A stretch of DNA of 15,372 bases from an uncultured Bacteroides sp. Lineage in GTDB: Bacteria > Bacteroidota > Bacteroidia > Bacteroidales > Bacteroidaceae. The notes under the pieces are model-generated. The model had not been told where the DNA came from. It worked only from the letters and a program-made list of their open reading frames with translations, and did not search any database. Below are positions 8,098 to 15,148 of the stretch, piece after piece (the first letter of the stretch is position 1; every line of letters starts with the position of its first letter). The translations under genes and the position numbers were made by a program. Location of the stretch: assembly GCA_900557355.1 (NCBI GenBank), contig USSR01000084.1, forward strand, positions 1-15,372. Reading direction: 5' to 3'.

Positions 8098-9732
8098 TTA
8101 CTGAGTTTCCCAACCAACTAATCCACTTATGGAATGTTCACCAAATGTGCGATTATAATTCAATATCAACTGAGCTAGAGTCTGTTGTTTATCGTACATT
8201 TTTCGAAGGAGGTTGCTCGGAGAACTGTTGTTGTACAATTTTTGAGTATAGGTATCGGTCAAATCATCATAAGCATATTGATAATATTCCTTACGGTAAC
8301 TTTCATTGTTGTCCAATCGATAATCGTAACTAAACAATGCTTTTGCCGACAAACCTTTTAAAACAGGAGTTATTGTTCCAAAATCATAATTGAGTGATGC
8401 TGAAGATTGGATATTTTTCTGTTTGTTCTTTTTGTATCCCGATACGTCGGAAGTCATGAAGGCAACCGTATTATTTTCCAATTCTAATCCTTTGTAATTT
8501 AGCATTGTATTTTCCGGATCAGCATACGCTGGATATAATACCCCTTGTGACCAATAGTTGCGAATAATATCGACTGAACTGTAATAAGGAGAATTTCGTT
8601 CATCGAGGAAAGCACTAAGATTGAGTTCGAAAGTCAATCCTTTAAGAATTCTTGTCGAGATGTTAGAACGAATATTATATTTCTCATAATTCAAATCTCC
8701 TGATTTGAAAAATCCTTCCTGATAGAAATATCCCATACCTATATAATATTGGGTTCTTTCATTTCCTCCTGAGATGCTGATATCGTGTTGAGTTTGCGGA
8801 GAATGGTCTGAAAATATTAATGAATTCCAATCTGTAGCTCGGCGGGAACCATTGCGGAAAGCTTCGAACTGATCTTCACCGTATATAATATTCCCACCAT
8901 CTACTTTATTCATCGCCTTTTCATTATATAAAGTCATTGTTCCATACGGATCGGCCAGTTTAGGCATGTCAGATGGCTGTTGGATGGTAAAGGAACCATT
9001 GTATGAGACTTTTGTTTTTCCCTCTTTTGAGCCTTTTTTAGTAGTTACTAATATAACACCATTGGCAGAACGTACCCCGTAAATAGCAGCCGAAGCATCT
9101 TTCAGTACAGATATATCGTCGATGTCATTAGCATTCAAACGTTGGAAGTCTTGCACGTCACGAGGAACACCGTCAATGATGACCAATGGAGCATCATATC
9201 CACGAATATCAAAGTTATTACTATAAGATCCGGGTTCGGCACTTTTTTGCCATACGCGTACTCCGGAGATTTTACCGGTAAGCATATTCTGCGGATTCTC
9301 ATTTTTTGTTTTCAATAGGTCGGTACTTCTCACTCCTGCTATTGCACCGGTAAGGCTTACTTTTTTCTGTACACCATATCCCACAACTACTACATCACTA
9401 AGAGTGATGTCGTTCGATTTCATAGAAACATTGATTTGTGTACGTCCATTCACTTTTTCTTCTATAGAATTATAGCCTATAAAAGAGAATACTAAAATAG
9501 CATTATCCGGAGCTTCAATACGATATTGACCATCTATGCCAGTTATCGTACCTACGGTTGTGTTTTTGATTACAACATTGGCCCCGATTACAGGTTCATT
9601 GGTTTCATCTGTAACAATACCTGATATGGTTCTTTTCTGCGCCCATGATGGTGAGCTCAAAGTCAGAAGAAACACCATAAGAATGCAAGAATACAGATAT
9701 TGCATTTTTTTTGCACGTTGTGTTTTCATCAT
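8098..9732 (-). CDS. N-terminal part of SusC-type transporter (signal, carboxypeptidase-like domain, plug)
   Basis: As read, this is a 544-residue product. Residues 1-31 are a signal peptide (LMVFLLTLSSPSWA, cleavage before QKR). Residues about 34-110 form the CarboxypepD_reg-like domain common on SusC proteins (ISGIVTDETNEPVIGANV). The segment SDVVVVGYG (about 117-125) leads into the plug, which includes DIRGYDAPLVIIDGVPRD and LKDASAAIYGVRSANGVILVTTKKG. The first barrel strands follow. It is preceded by a 119-bp gap after the two-module lipoprotein gene, with a hairpin in the gap. Truncated here it would have no closed barrel, so the import function of the PUL would be lost unless the stop is an error or is suppressed. 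Confidence 0.85.
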   Translation of the reverse strand: MMKTQRAKKMQYLYSCILMVFLLTLSSPSWAQKRTISGIVTDETNEPVIGANVVIKNTTVGTITGIDGQYRIEAPDNAILVFSFIGYNSIEEKVNGRTQINVSMKSNDITLSDVVVVGYGVQKKVSLTGAIAGVRSTDLLKTKNENPQNMLTGKISGVRVWQKSAEPGSYSNNFDIRGYDAPLVIIDGVPRDVQDFQRLNANDIDDISVLKDASAAIYGVRSANGVILVTTKKGSKEGKTKVSYNGSFTIQQPSDMPKLADPYGTMTLYNEKAMNKVDGGNIIYGEDQFEAFRNGSRRATDWNSLIFSDHSPQTQHDISISGGNERTQYYIGMGYFYQEGFFKSGDLNYEKYNIRSNISTRILKGLTFELNLSAFLDERNSPYYSSVDIIRNYWSQGVLYPAYADPENTMLNYKGLELENNTVAFMTSDVSGYKKNKQKNIQSSASLNYDFGTITPVLKGLSAKALFSYDYRLDNNESYRKEYYQYAYDDLTDTYTQKLYNNSSPSNLLRKMYDKQQTLAQLILNYNRTFGEHSISGLVGWETQ

Positions 9733-9785
9733 AATGATAATTATTAAAATTTAGTTATGTTTTTATTCAGTATGAACTGGTTACT

Positions 9786-9834
9786 ACTCGAATCTTTAGC
9801 CTGATAAATAGGCAAACAAGCAAAAGATTCGAGT
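9786..9834 (-). repeat. Perfect 12-bp hairpin in the susC leader
   Basis: ACTCGAATCTTT (9786-9797) pairs with AAAGATTCGAGT (9823-9834). Inside the 25-nt loop GCCT (9799-9802) and AGGC (9810-9813) can form a second short stem. On the minus strand it lies between the upstream lipoprotein stop and the susC ATG, ending 53 nt before the start codon. No U-tract follows, so it is more likely an RNA processing, stability or attenuation element than a full terminator. Confidence 0.5.
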
Positions 9835-9851
9835 AAGAACAGGGTCTTTTT

Positions 9852-11696
9852 TTAGTTTAATTCGACGCTGTGGAATACCAGCTTATTTTCATTGCTGCTC
9901 TTTTCTCCATTAAATACGCCTATGGCTAACACTACATTACTGCCGTTAAATTGAGCCAGGTCGTATACGAATGTAGCATAGGTATTCGGATTGTCCGGAC
10001 CTCCTGCATCATGTTTGAACTTCCAACAACCATTTTCTGCAGCAGCTGCTTCTCTGGCCGTATTAGATATTGGATTTAGATTGATGAATGTTCCGTCTTC
10101 TTTGATAACAGTAAGTTTAAAGAATGTCCATTGATCACCAAACGTGCGGGTTTTCAACGTTAATTTATTATTTCCTTCTGCAATTGCAAATTTAGCATAG
10201 AAGTAGGCCTCAGGTTTATTGGTATTAGCGGCTCCGTTCCCTGTTGTTTTTATCAGATAACCTTCACTGGGGAATACTTCTGGGTCTTTTACTGTCGGCA
10301 TAAATGCCCAACAATAGGCTATATGATTTACATTTCGCCACTCACGGTATGCTGCATAATAATCGCCGCTACCACCGCGAATGGGGCTTATTCCAGTGAA
10401 TAATTTAGTTGTTTGAACCATTGTTGAACGGACCATTTCTGCAGTTAACTTCCATTCTTCCAAACCTGTGATAGCGGTGCCGGGCAACCAGTTCCATCCT
10501 TCGACTTTTTGTGGAGCGAAGCGTATAGCGCGAAGAACCAATTGTTTCCAATAATCACCTGTTGCGGTACGATAGATTCCGATAGCTATAATAACTTCTT
10601 TTCCAACATAGTCGCTTAAGTCGAAATCATAATCAGTATAACTTTGCGAACCACAGGTTTTGGTTTCTCCCACTTTCACAGCTACAGGTTCTGCAGTAGA
10701 AAGATCTACTACTTGTACTCCAAAATACGCTGGAGCCTTGTCATCTGCACCATGAGTACGGATTCTTAATGACAATATCTTGTTGTCTTCCGTAATCTTC
10801 TTGCTGCCATAAGTATAAGAATCAAATGCATCCAGATTGGCCGGATTTTTTTGTTCATCCCCCGTATTTCTAATTCTTAGAGTGGTTCCTTCAGGCTGTT
10901 CTTCCATATTGCCCCAGAAACTCAAAGTACACATATAATCGGTTGACCAATCCCAATGAGGATAGCTATCGGCATTTTTTCCGCCTCTGTATTCATTATA
11001 AAGCCATTTATCAGCCTCTTTCAAATCATCAGCTGTTAAACCTGGCAATACTTCTACTCCACCCAAGCGAATATCGAGAGTGGCTATCTTATCTATAAAC
11101 TGGGCTTTCTTGATATCCCTTGAAACTGCTACATAACCGGTTTTACTAAATGTAATAGAATAATCATCAATAATGAGACTTTCAAATAAGTATGTACCAT
11201 CATTGTCGGTAGTTGTAGTCAATGACCCCAGTTTTACTGTTACCCCTGCAAGAGGAGCATTGTTGTTCTTAGCATCAGTTACAGTACCCATAACCTTTGC
11301 TGCTGCACTTAGCATCTGAATACTTATAGATGCTACTTTATTAGCATCGAACTTGCCGGCTAAAACAGTTGCGCTGGTAGTCAGATAATTTTTTTTGGTA
11401 AATGTAATGGTACGTTTATCCATAGGTACATTGGAGAAAGAGTACTTTCCATCGGCACCAGTAGCTGTAGAACCTTCGACATCAGAAATAGTAACTGCAA
11501 CACCACTGATAGATGTGTTGTTTTCGTCAGTTACCATACCTGTTACAGTGCCATAGTCGGACTTGGTCGAATCATCGTCATCGCTACACGAACTAGTTGT
11601 GAAAGCGATAGCTCCCGCTAACATAAAGAACGTAAACGTTCGTAAGTTTTTCATTAGTTTCATACGCAATTCAAAATAAAGTTTTTTGTTTTTCAT
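9852..11696 (-). CDS. Lipoprotein with two carboxypeptidase-like Ig domains and a duplicated C-terminal beta-sandwich; putative surface glycan-binding protein
   Basis: A 614-residue protein from the ATG at 11696. Starts at 11663 or 11654 (MKNLRTFTFF...) would give a shorter, more typical signal peptide. In each case the lipobox is TSSC, Cys 37 in the long form, followed by an acidic SDDDDS run typical of surface-exported lipoproteins. Residues about 49-130 and 134-211 are two tandem CarboxypepD_reg-like/CnaB-like domains (GTVTGMVTDENN, KVMGTVTDAKNN), probably spacers. The rest holds two related halves. Strands NKILSLRIRTHG (305-316) and VGKEVIIAIGIYR (364-376) of the first recur as NKLTLKTRTFG (510-520) and NGSNVVLAIGVFN (584-596) in the second. 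No catalytic motif is seen. It is the first gene of the operon, and such a position, lipidation and duplicated beta modules suggest carbohydrate binding. The specific family of the C-terminal modules was not recognised. Confidence 0.75.
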   Translation of the reverse strand: MKNKKLYFELRMKLMKNLRTFTFFMLAGAIAFTTSSCSDDDDSTKSDYGTVTGMVTDENNTSISGVAVTISDVEGSTATGADGKYSFSNVPMDKRTITFTKKNYLTTSATVLAGKFDANKVASISIQMLSAAAKVMGTVTDAKNNNAPLAGVTVKLGSLTTTTDNDGTYLFESLIIDDYSITFSKTGYVAVSRDIKKAQFIDKIATLDIRLGGVEVLPGLTADDLKEADKWLYNEYRGGKNADSYPHWDWSTDYMCTLSFWGNMEEQPEGTTLRIRNTGDEQKNPANLDAFDSYTYGSKKITEDNKILSLRIRTHGADDKAPAYFGVQVVDLSTAEPVAVKVGETKTCGSQSYTDYDFDLSDYVGKEVIIAIGIYRTATGDYWKQLVLRAIRFAPQKVEGWNWLPGTAITGLEEWKLTAEMVRSTMVQTTKLFTGISPIRGGSGDYYAAYREWRNVNHIAYCWAFMPTVKDPEVFPSEGYLIKTTGNGAANTNKPEAYFYAKFAIAEGNNKLTLKTRTFGDQWTFFKLTVIKEDGTFINLNPISNTAREAAAAENGCWKFKHDAGGPDNPNTYATFVYDLAQFNGSNVVLAIGVFNGEKSSNENKLVFHSVELN

Positions 11697-11810
11697 AATT
11701 AAATATCTATGTATTGTAAGTTTACCGGAATTGTCAAATGTGTTTTTCTTTTTTTGATTTTTATATGCATTATAATTCGTTGTATAATTTTTAGCAAAAA
11801 AAGAGCATGA

Positions 11811-11844
11811 CGGTTAATTTATAGGTTAAAAAGCGGTTATTTAT
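11811..11844. promoter_or_regulatory. Three helically phased GGTTA direct repeats, candidate regulator operator
   Basis: GGTTA occurs at 11812-11816, 11824-11828 and 11835-11839, spaced 12 and 11 bp apart. The outer copies are extended matches (CGGTTAATTTAT and CGGTTATTTAT). Direct repeats at about one helical turn are the known binding geometry of SARP-family regulators, and the adjacent divergent gene encodes a SARP-like DNA-binding domain. The repeats lie about 115-150 bp upstream of the operon's first ATG, just above a possible TTTG -33 element. Assignment as operator is inference. Confidence 0.45.
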
Positions 11845-12101
11845 CTAGGAAATACATTAATCTTTGCCATTTAAAGTCAATATTTTGATATATCAATAAT
11901 GTTGAGAGTTCATTGTTTTTCATTAATGTAAACATATACAGAAGCTTTTTTTCTATAAATATGATACCTGGATATATCTCTGTGGAACTAAGCGCTTCTT
12001 TAATAGTGGTTTATTTAAAAATAGGAGAGATACTAGTTATGATTATTTCTTCTTGGAGAATAATTTTGAAAAAAAAATGAATATTAAAGGTGTTAAGCTT
12101 A

Positions 12102-12130
12102 TTGCAATTTGATATTTTATTTTAAATTTG
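12102..12130 (+). promoter_or_regulatory. Candidate Bacteroides-type promoter of the regulator gene
   Basis: TAAATTTG at 12123-12130 matches the -7 consensus TAnnTTTG exactly. A TTG at 12102-12104 lies 18 nt upstream as a partial -33 element, slightly closer than the usual 19-21 nt. The start codon follows 39 nt after the -7 box, giving a leader of about 30 nt. Confidence 0.5.
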
Positions 12131-12169
12131 CATTCAATTCTTTGATTAGAAACACACAAATAAAATATT

Positions 12170-14710
12170 ATGAAGTTGTCATCTTGCCATATCATAGCTA
12201 TAATAAGTATATTTTTCTTATCATCGACCTTATACGGGCAAGGATTAGAATTTAAAGGGAATGATTATCCCATTGATGAGCGTACATCCTATAATGTTTT
12301 TAATGATACGCCTATTCAGTTTTCGGATAAGTTTAATATAAGTTTTGAAATGTCATTAACGCGTCCTTCTCGTTTAGGTTATATCGTTAGGATAAAGAAT
12401 GAAAATAATAAGATATATAATTTATCTTATTATAACGATGGTATATTCTCTGTGTTTAAATTAAACGAAGAAGGAAAGAATAGTCTCATTGCTGCCAAAT
12501 TTGAGACTAAGGATTTAGTAGCATCTCGTTGGTTTCAAGTATCAATAAAATTTGATTTACAAAAAGATTCTTTATGTCTTGCAATCAAACAACAAAATTT
12601 TTTTGTACACAACCTTGAGTTACCTTCTAAATGGACTCCAGACATATATTTTGGAAAGAGTGATTATATGATTGATGTGCCAGTTTTCTCAATAAGACAA
12701 CTTGTAATTTTTGATGATAAACAACAGTACAATTTTCCTTTAGATGAAAGTGAAGGAGAGGAGGTTCACTCTATTGAGGGAAAAGTATTCGGACAAGTTA
12801 GTAATCCGAAATGGCTTATAAATGAGTCTTATAATTGGGCACAGAAGTATAAGTTTACATCTTCTAGTGTAGCAGGCTATAATTTTGATGATCTTACGGA
12901 TAATATCTACATATTTAATAAAGATACTCTTATTACCTATAATTTGTACTCGGGTGATGTAATATATAGTAGTTTTGCAAATAAATGTCCTATCGATATT
13001 TTTCTGGGAACAAATTTTTGGAATAGTGAAGCTAATAAACTTTATGTATATGAAGTTCATGTAGATGATGCTGGCGGACCGACAGTTGCAACTTTGGATT
13101 TGCGAGCGAAAGAATGGACTGTAGTGAGCAATGAAAACTTACCCATGCAACTTCATCACCATAGTGTTGCTTATGATCGGGAGAATGAACGGCATTTCAT
13201 ATTTGGCGGTTTTGGAGACATATACTATAGTAAAGAACTGTATGTGTATAATTATAACAAAAACAGACTGGACTCGGTAGTTTTGAAAGGAGACCGGATA
13301 GAACCACGCTATTTTTCATCAATGGGATACCGTAAGGATGACAATTCTCTCTATATATATGGAGGTATGGGTAATGAATCAGGCGAACAAATAGTGGGAC
13401 GTCAATATTTTTATGATTTACATAAAGTAGACTTGAACAATAACACGGTTTCCAAGCTGTGGGAAATACCATGGAATAGAGAAAACATAGTTCCTGTAAG
13501 AGAAATGGTTATTCAGGATGATTCTTATTTTTATACGCTTTGTTATCCGGAACATTGTTCTAATACTTATCTCAAATTATATCGTTTTGCATTCAAAGAC
13601 GGAGCTTTTCAAATATTAGGTGACTCTATACCTATACGTTCCGAAAAGATAAAAACGAAAGCTAATTTGTATTATAGTGACAAACTCAATAAACTCTTTG
13701 CGGTGGTTCAGGAATTTGACGACGATGATATATCTTCCAGTGTAGGTGTGTATTCATTGGCTTTTCCTCCGATAAGTCATGCGTCATTGAGTGCATACAA
13801 ACCTCACAGTAGAAATAGTGAATTTACTTTCCAAATATTGATAGCATTACTTATATTATTAGTTATAGTAATTATATCTGCTTTGATCTTTTTTATCAGA
13901 CGTCGTTCCCATGAGAAACAAGGAGCAAATGATAAAAAAACTGTTATAAATCCAGTAAATGTAAAATGTTCTACTTCTTTGGAACAAAATTCAGTAAAAG
14001 CTAATAGCGTTTATTTGTTTGGGGAGTTTATGGTACGTGACAGACAGAATAAGGATATAACCTATATGTTTAGTACCAAATTAAAACAGGTATTCTTATC
14101 AATTCTTCAATATAGCCCTAAAGGAGGTATCTCATCACAAAGGCTAAGTGAATTGTTTTGGCCCGGTAAATCTGAAGATAAGGTGAAAAATTCACGTGGG
14201 GTTGCCATTAATCATGTAAGAGGAATCTTAAAAGAAATTGATGGAATTGAACTTGTATATGATAAAGGTTTGTTCAGGATTGAATACACGGATGAATTTT
14301 ATTGTGATTACCTTGCTTGCGTCAAACTTTTGATGATAAATAATACTGGAGGAAATGCGACAGAACTAATTGGAATTGTATCTCGCGGGAAGTTTCTTCG
14401 GTCAATTGATATGCCAGAGTTCGATTCTTTCAAAGGAAATCTTGAGCAAAAATTAGAACCGGTATTATTGATTGAGATCGAAAATTGTTTTAAAAAAGAA
14501 GCGTATAAGATAGTTGTTGCACTTTGTGAGAGTTTATTTTATATTGATCCTATAAATGATGAGGCTCTTTGTTATGCAATTCAGTCTCTGACAAAAATGA
14601 ATATGGTAAATGAGGCAAAAGTGCAATATTTAAAATTCAGTGTCGAATATATGAATACGATGAATACAGAATATCCTTACTCATTTACTGATATACAAAA
14701 AAAGGTATGA
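12170..14710 (+). CDS. Membrane-tethered sensor-regulator: LamG-like + Kelch periplasmic domain, one TM helix, SARP-like winged helix + BTAD-type tail
   Basis: 846 residues, predicted to sense a glycan in the periplasm and activate the divergent PUL. Residues 1-23 are a signal peptide (IIAIISIFFLSSTLYG). Residues about 25-215 form a concanavalin/LamG-like beta domain, and 225-530 a Kelch-type propeller with clear blade motifs (RHFIFGGFG 341-349, SLYIYGGMG 393-401). A hydrophobic helix spans 553-576, followed by the stop-transfer RRR (577-579). The cytoplasmic part opens with VYLFGEFMVRDRQNKDIT (614-631), the start of an OmpR/SARP-type winged helix running to about 706 (ISSQRLSELFWPGKSEDKV...NHVRGILKEI). 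A helical, TPR/BTAD-like tail ends the protein (about 710-846, FLRSIDMPEFDSF...LCESLFYIDPINDEAL). No histidine kinase, receiver or sigma-factor domain is present. It is monocistronic and divergent from the operon. The ligand is unknown. Confidence 0.82.
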   Translation: MKLSSCHIIAIISIFFLSSTLYGQGLEFKGNDYPIDERTSYNVFNDTPIQFSDKFNISFEMSLTRPSRLGYIVRIKNENNKIYNLSYYNDGIFSVFKLNEEGKNSLIAAKFETKDLVASRWFQVSIKFDLQKDSLCLAIKQQNFFVHNLELPSKWTPDIYFGKSDYMIDVPVFSIRQLVIFDDKQQYNFPLDESEGEEVHSIEGKVFGQVSNPKWLINESYNWAQKYKFTSSSVAGYNFDDLTDNIYIFNKDTLITYNLYSGDVIYSSFANKCPIDIFLGTNFWNSEANKLYVYEVHVDDAGGPTVATLDLRAKEWTVVSNENLPMQLHHHSVAYDRENERHFIFGGFGDIYYSKELYVYNYNKNRLDSVVLKGDRIEPRYFSSMGYRKDDNSLYIYGGMGNESGEQIVGRQYFYDLHKVDLNNNTVSKLWEIPWNRENIVPVREMVIQDDSYFYTLCYPEHCSNTYLKLYRFAFKDGAFQILGDSIPIRSEKIKTKANLYYSDKLNKLFAVVQEFDDDDISSSVGVYSLAFPPISHASLSAYKPHSRNSEFTFQILIALLILLVIVIISALIFFIRRRSHEKQGANDKKTVINPVNVKCSTSLEQNSVKANSVYLFGEFMVRDRQNKDITYMFSTKLKQVFLSILQYSPKGGISSQRLSELFWPGKSEDKVKNSRGVAINHVRGILKEIDGIELVYDKGLFRIEYTDEFYCDYLACVKLLMINNTGGNATELIGIVSRGKFLRSIDMPEFDSFKGNLEQKLEPVLLIEIENCFKKEAYKIVVALCESLFYIDPINDEALCYAIQSLTKMNMVNEAKVQYLKFSVEYMNTMNTEYPYSFTDIQKKV

Positions 14711-14761
14711 TGTTGTCCCCTTCATCTTTTGTTGTAAAGGCTGATGAATAGGTATATACAA

Positions 14762-14783
14762 GGTGAAGGATAGCTGATTCACC
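14762..14783. repeat. GGTGAA...TTCACC hairpin, copy 1
   Basis: GGTGAA (14762-14767) pairs with TTCACC (14778-14783) and is followed by CGCCC. The same arrangement, with arms then CGC, recurs at 15034-15057, so the two look like members of a short dispersed repeat family. The hairpin is 52 nt after the regulator stop and may help end that transcript. Confidence 0.4.
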
Positions 14784-14816
14784 CGCCCTTTCCTTGTGTA
14801 CTTGTTTGGTGAATAT

Positions 14817-14874
14817 AAAGCTATGCTTTAGAGTATGCAAAGCATAGCTTTAGCCTACTTAAAGCGATGCTTTA
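14817..14874. repeat. Three AAAGCnnnGCTTTA palindromic units at exact 22-bp period
   Basis: The units are AAAGCTATGCTTTA (14817), AAAGCATAGCTTTA (14839) and AAAGCGATGCTTTA (14861). Each is a near-palindrome with a 3-nt centre. The first two are also complementary to each other, forming a perfect 13-bp hairpin with a 9-nt loop (14817-14829 with 14839-14851). The 22-bp spacing is about two helical turns. It could be a terminator hairpin, a protein-binding array or a small repeat family; sequence alone does not decide. Confidence 0.6.
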
Positions 14875-14968
14875 CAAAAATCAAAGAGTTTGTTTCAATC
14901 ATTTAGCGTATTTAAAATAAATATCCCAATGTTTGTTTCAACTATCAGGAAGAAAAATAAATGCTATG

Positions 14969-15010
14969 AGCATACTGCATTTAGCTATAAGCATATTCCG
15001 ATTTGCTATA
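14969..15010. repeat. Imperfect 21-bp tandem duplication
   Basis: Two adjoining 21-nt units (14969-14989 and 14990-15010) both begin AGCATA and end GCTATA, matching at 16 of 21 positions. The period is close to that of the upstream 22-bp array. Function is unknown. Confidence 0.45.
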
Positions 15011-15033
15011 ATGAAATAGGGGAGTGAACTCTT

Positions 15034-15054
15034 GGTGAAGGGCTGTCCTTCACC
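15034..15054. terminator. GGTGAAGG/CCTTCACC hairpin, copy 2
   Basis: A perfect 8-bp GC-rich stem (15034-15041 with 15047-15054) closes a 5-nt loop GCTGT. It is followed on the plus strand by CGCAAAC, without a U-tract on either strand. It lies 95 nt beyond the lactate permease stop in that gene's direction. A nearby GGTGAAGGGGTGAAGGG (15079-15095) supplies further partial copies of the arm. A factor-independent terminator is possible but the missing U-tract lowers confidence. Confidence 0.4.
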
Positions 15055-15148
15055 CGCAAACACCGATGAACAGGGAAAGGTGAAGGGGTGAAGGGATAAA
15101 TGGCTTTTGCTTCATATCTCTATTTATTCTTTATGCACTTTTGGTTTG

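Larger units (their letters stand above)
6553..9732 (-). pseudogene. SusC-type TonB-dependent transporter interrupted by one in-frame stop
   Basis: The two halves at 8098-9732 and 6553-8007 are in the same frame and joined by 30 open codons (8008-8097). The only barrier is TAA at 8098-8100 (minus strand). Reading through gives GWETQ-stop-RQGDNFYAQRN, where SusC relatives carry an uninterrupted GWE...DNFYAQRNL segment. One base change (for example GAA to TAA) would explain it; no frameshift is needed. The restored product is about 1059 residues, normal for SusC, and ends in a Phe-terminated beta-strand (TVGMSLSF), the outer-membrane assembly signal. The intact genes around it argue for a very recent mutation or a sequence error rather than old decay. 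Confidence 0.8.
11697..12169. promoter_or_regulatory. Divergent intergenic control region between PUL operon and regulator
   Basis: This 473-bp, very AT-rich stretch has no gene. It must hold the promoter of the leftward operon and that of the rightward regulator. Visible elements are three phased GGTTA repeats (11812-11839), a 12-bp palindrome TTGATATATCAA (11885-11896), and a TAAATTTG -7 element for the regulator (12123-12130). No perfect TAnnTTTG is seen for the operon. The best leftward candidate pairs a TTTG (11798-11795) with TATAATGC (11774-11767) at a 20-nt spacing. A weak basal promoter of that kind would fit an activator-dependent operon. Confidence 0.65.
14711..15148. other. Convergent intergenic region with several short repeat families
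   Basis: No gene is seen between the regulator stop and the lactate permease stop. The stretch carries three 22-bp-spaced AAAGCnnnGCTTTA palindromes (14817-14874), a duplicated GTTTGTTTCAA word (14888-14898, 14931-14941), and an imperfect 21-bp tandem duplication (14969-15010). It also holds GGTGAA/TTCACC hairpins near 14762 and 15034. No U-tract terminator is evident, though the hairpins probably serve the two convergent transcripts. Confidence 0.6.

Noticed and set aside
8098..8100. Programmed readthrough or stop-codon recoding in susC
   Set aside because: The codon is TAA, nearby genes use ordinary stops, and no recoding signal is visible; a point mutation or sequence error is simpler.
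11735..11742. CACATTTG on the minus strand as the operon -7 box
   Set aside because: It matches TAnnTTTG at only part of the positions and has no TTTG at 19-21 nt upstream, so it is not listed as a promoter.
12740..13060. Minus-strand open frame of 106 codons inside the regulator gene
   Set aside because: It is antisense to the Kelch region, has low-complexity Ile/Lys-rich composition from AT-rich DNA, and has no protein-like features.
14817..15010. Possible CRISPR array
   Set aside because: The repeated units are only about 14 bp, palindromic, and separated by 8-bp gaps with no spacer-sized unique sequence or cas genes.
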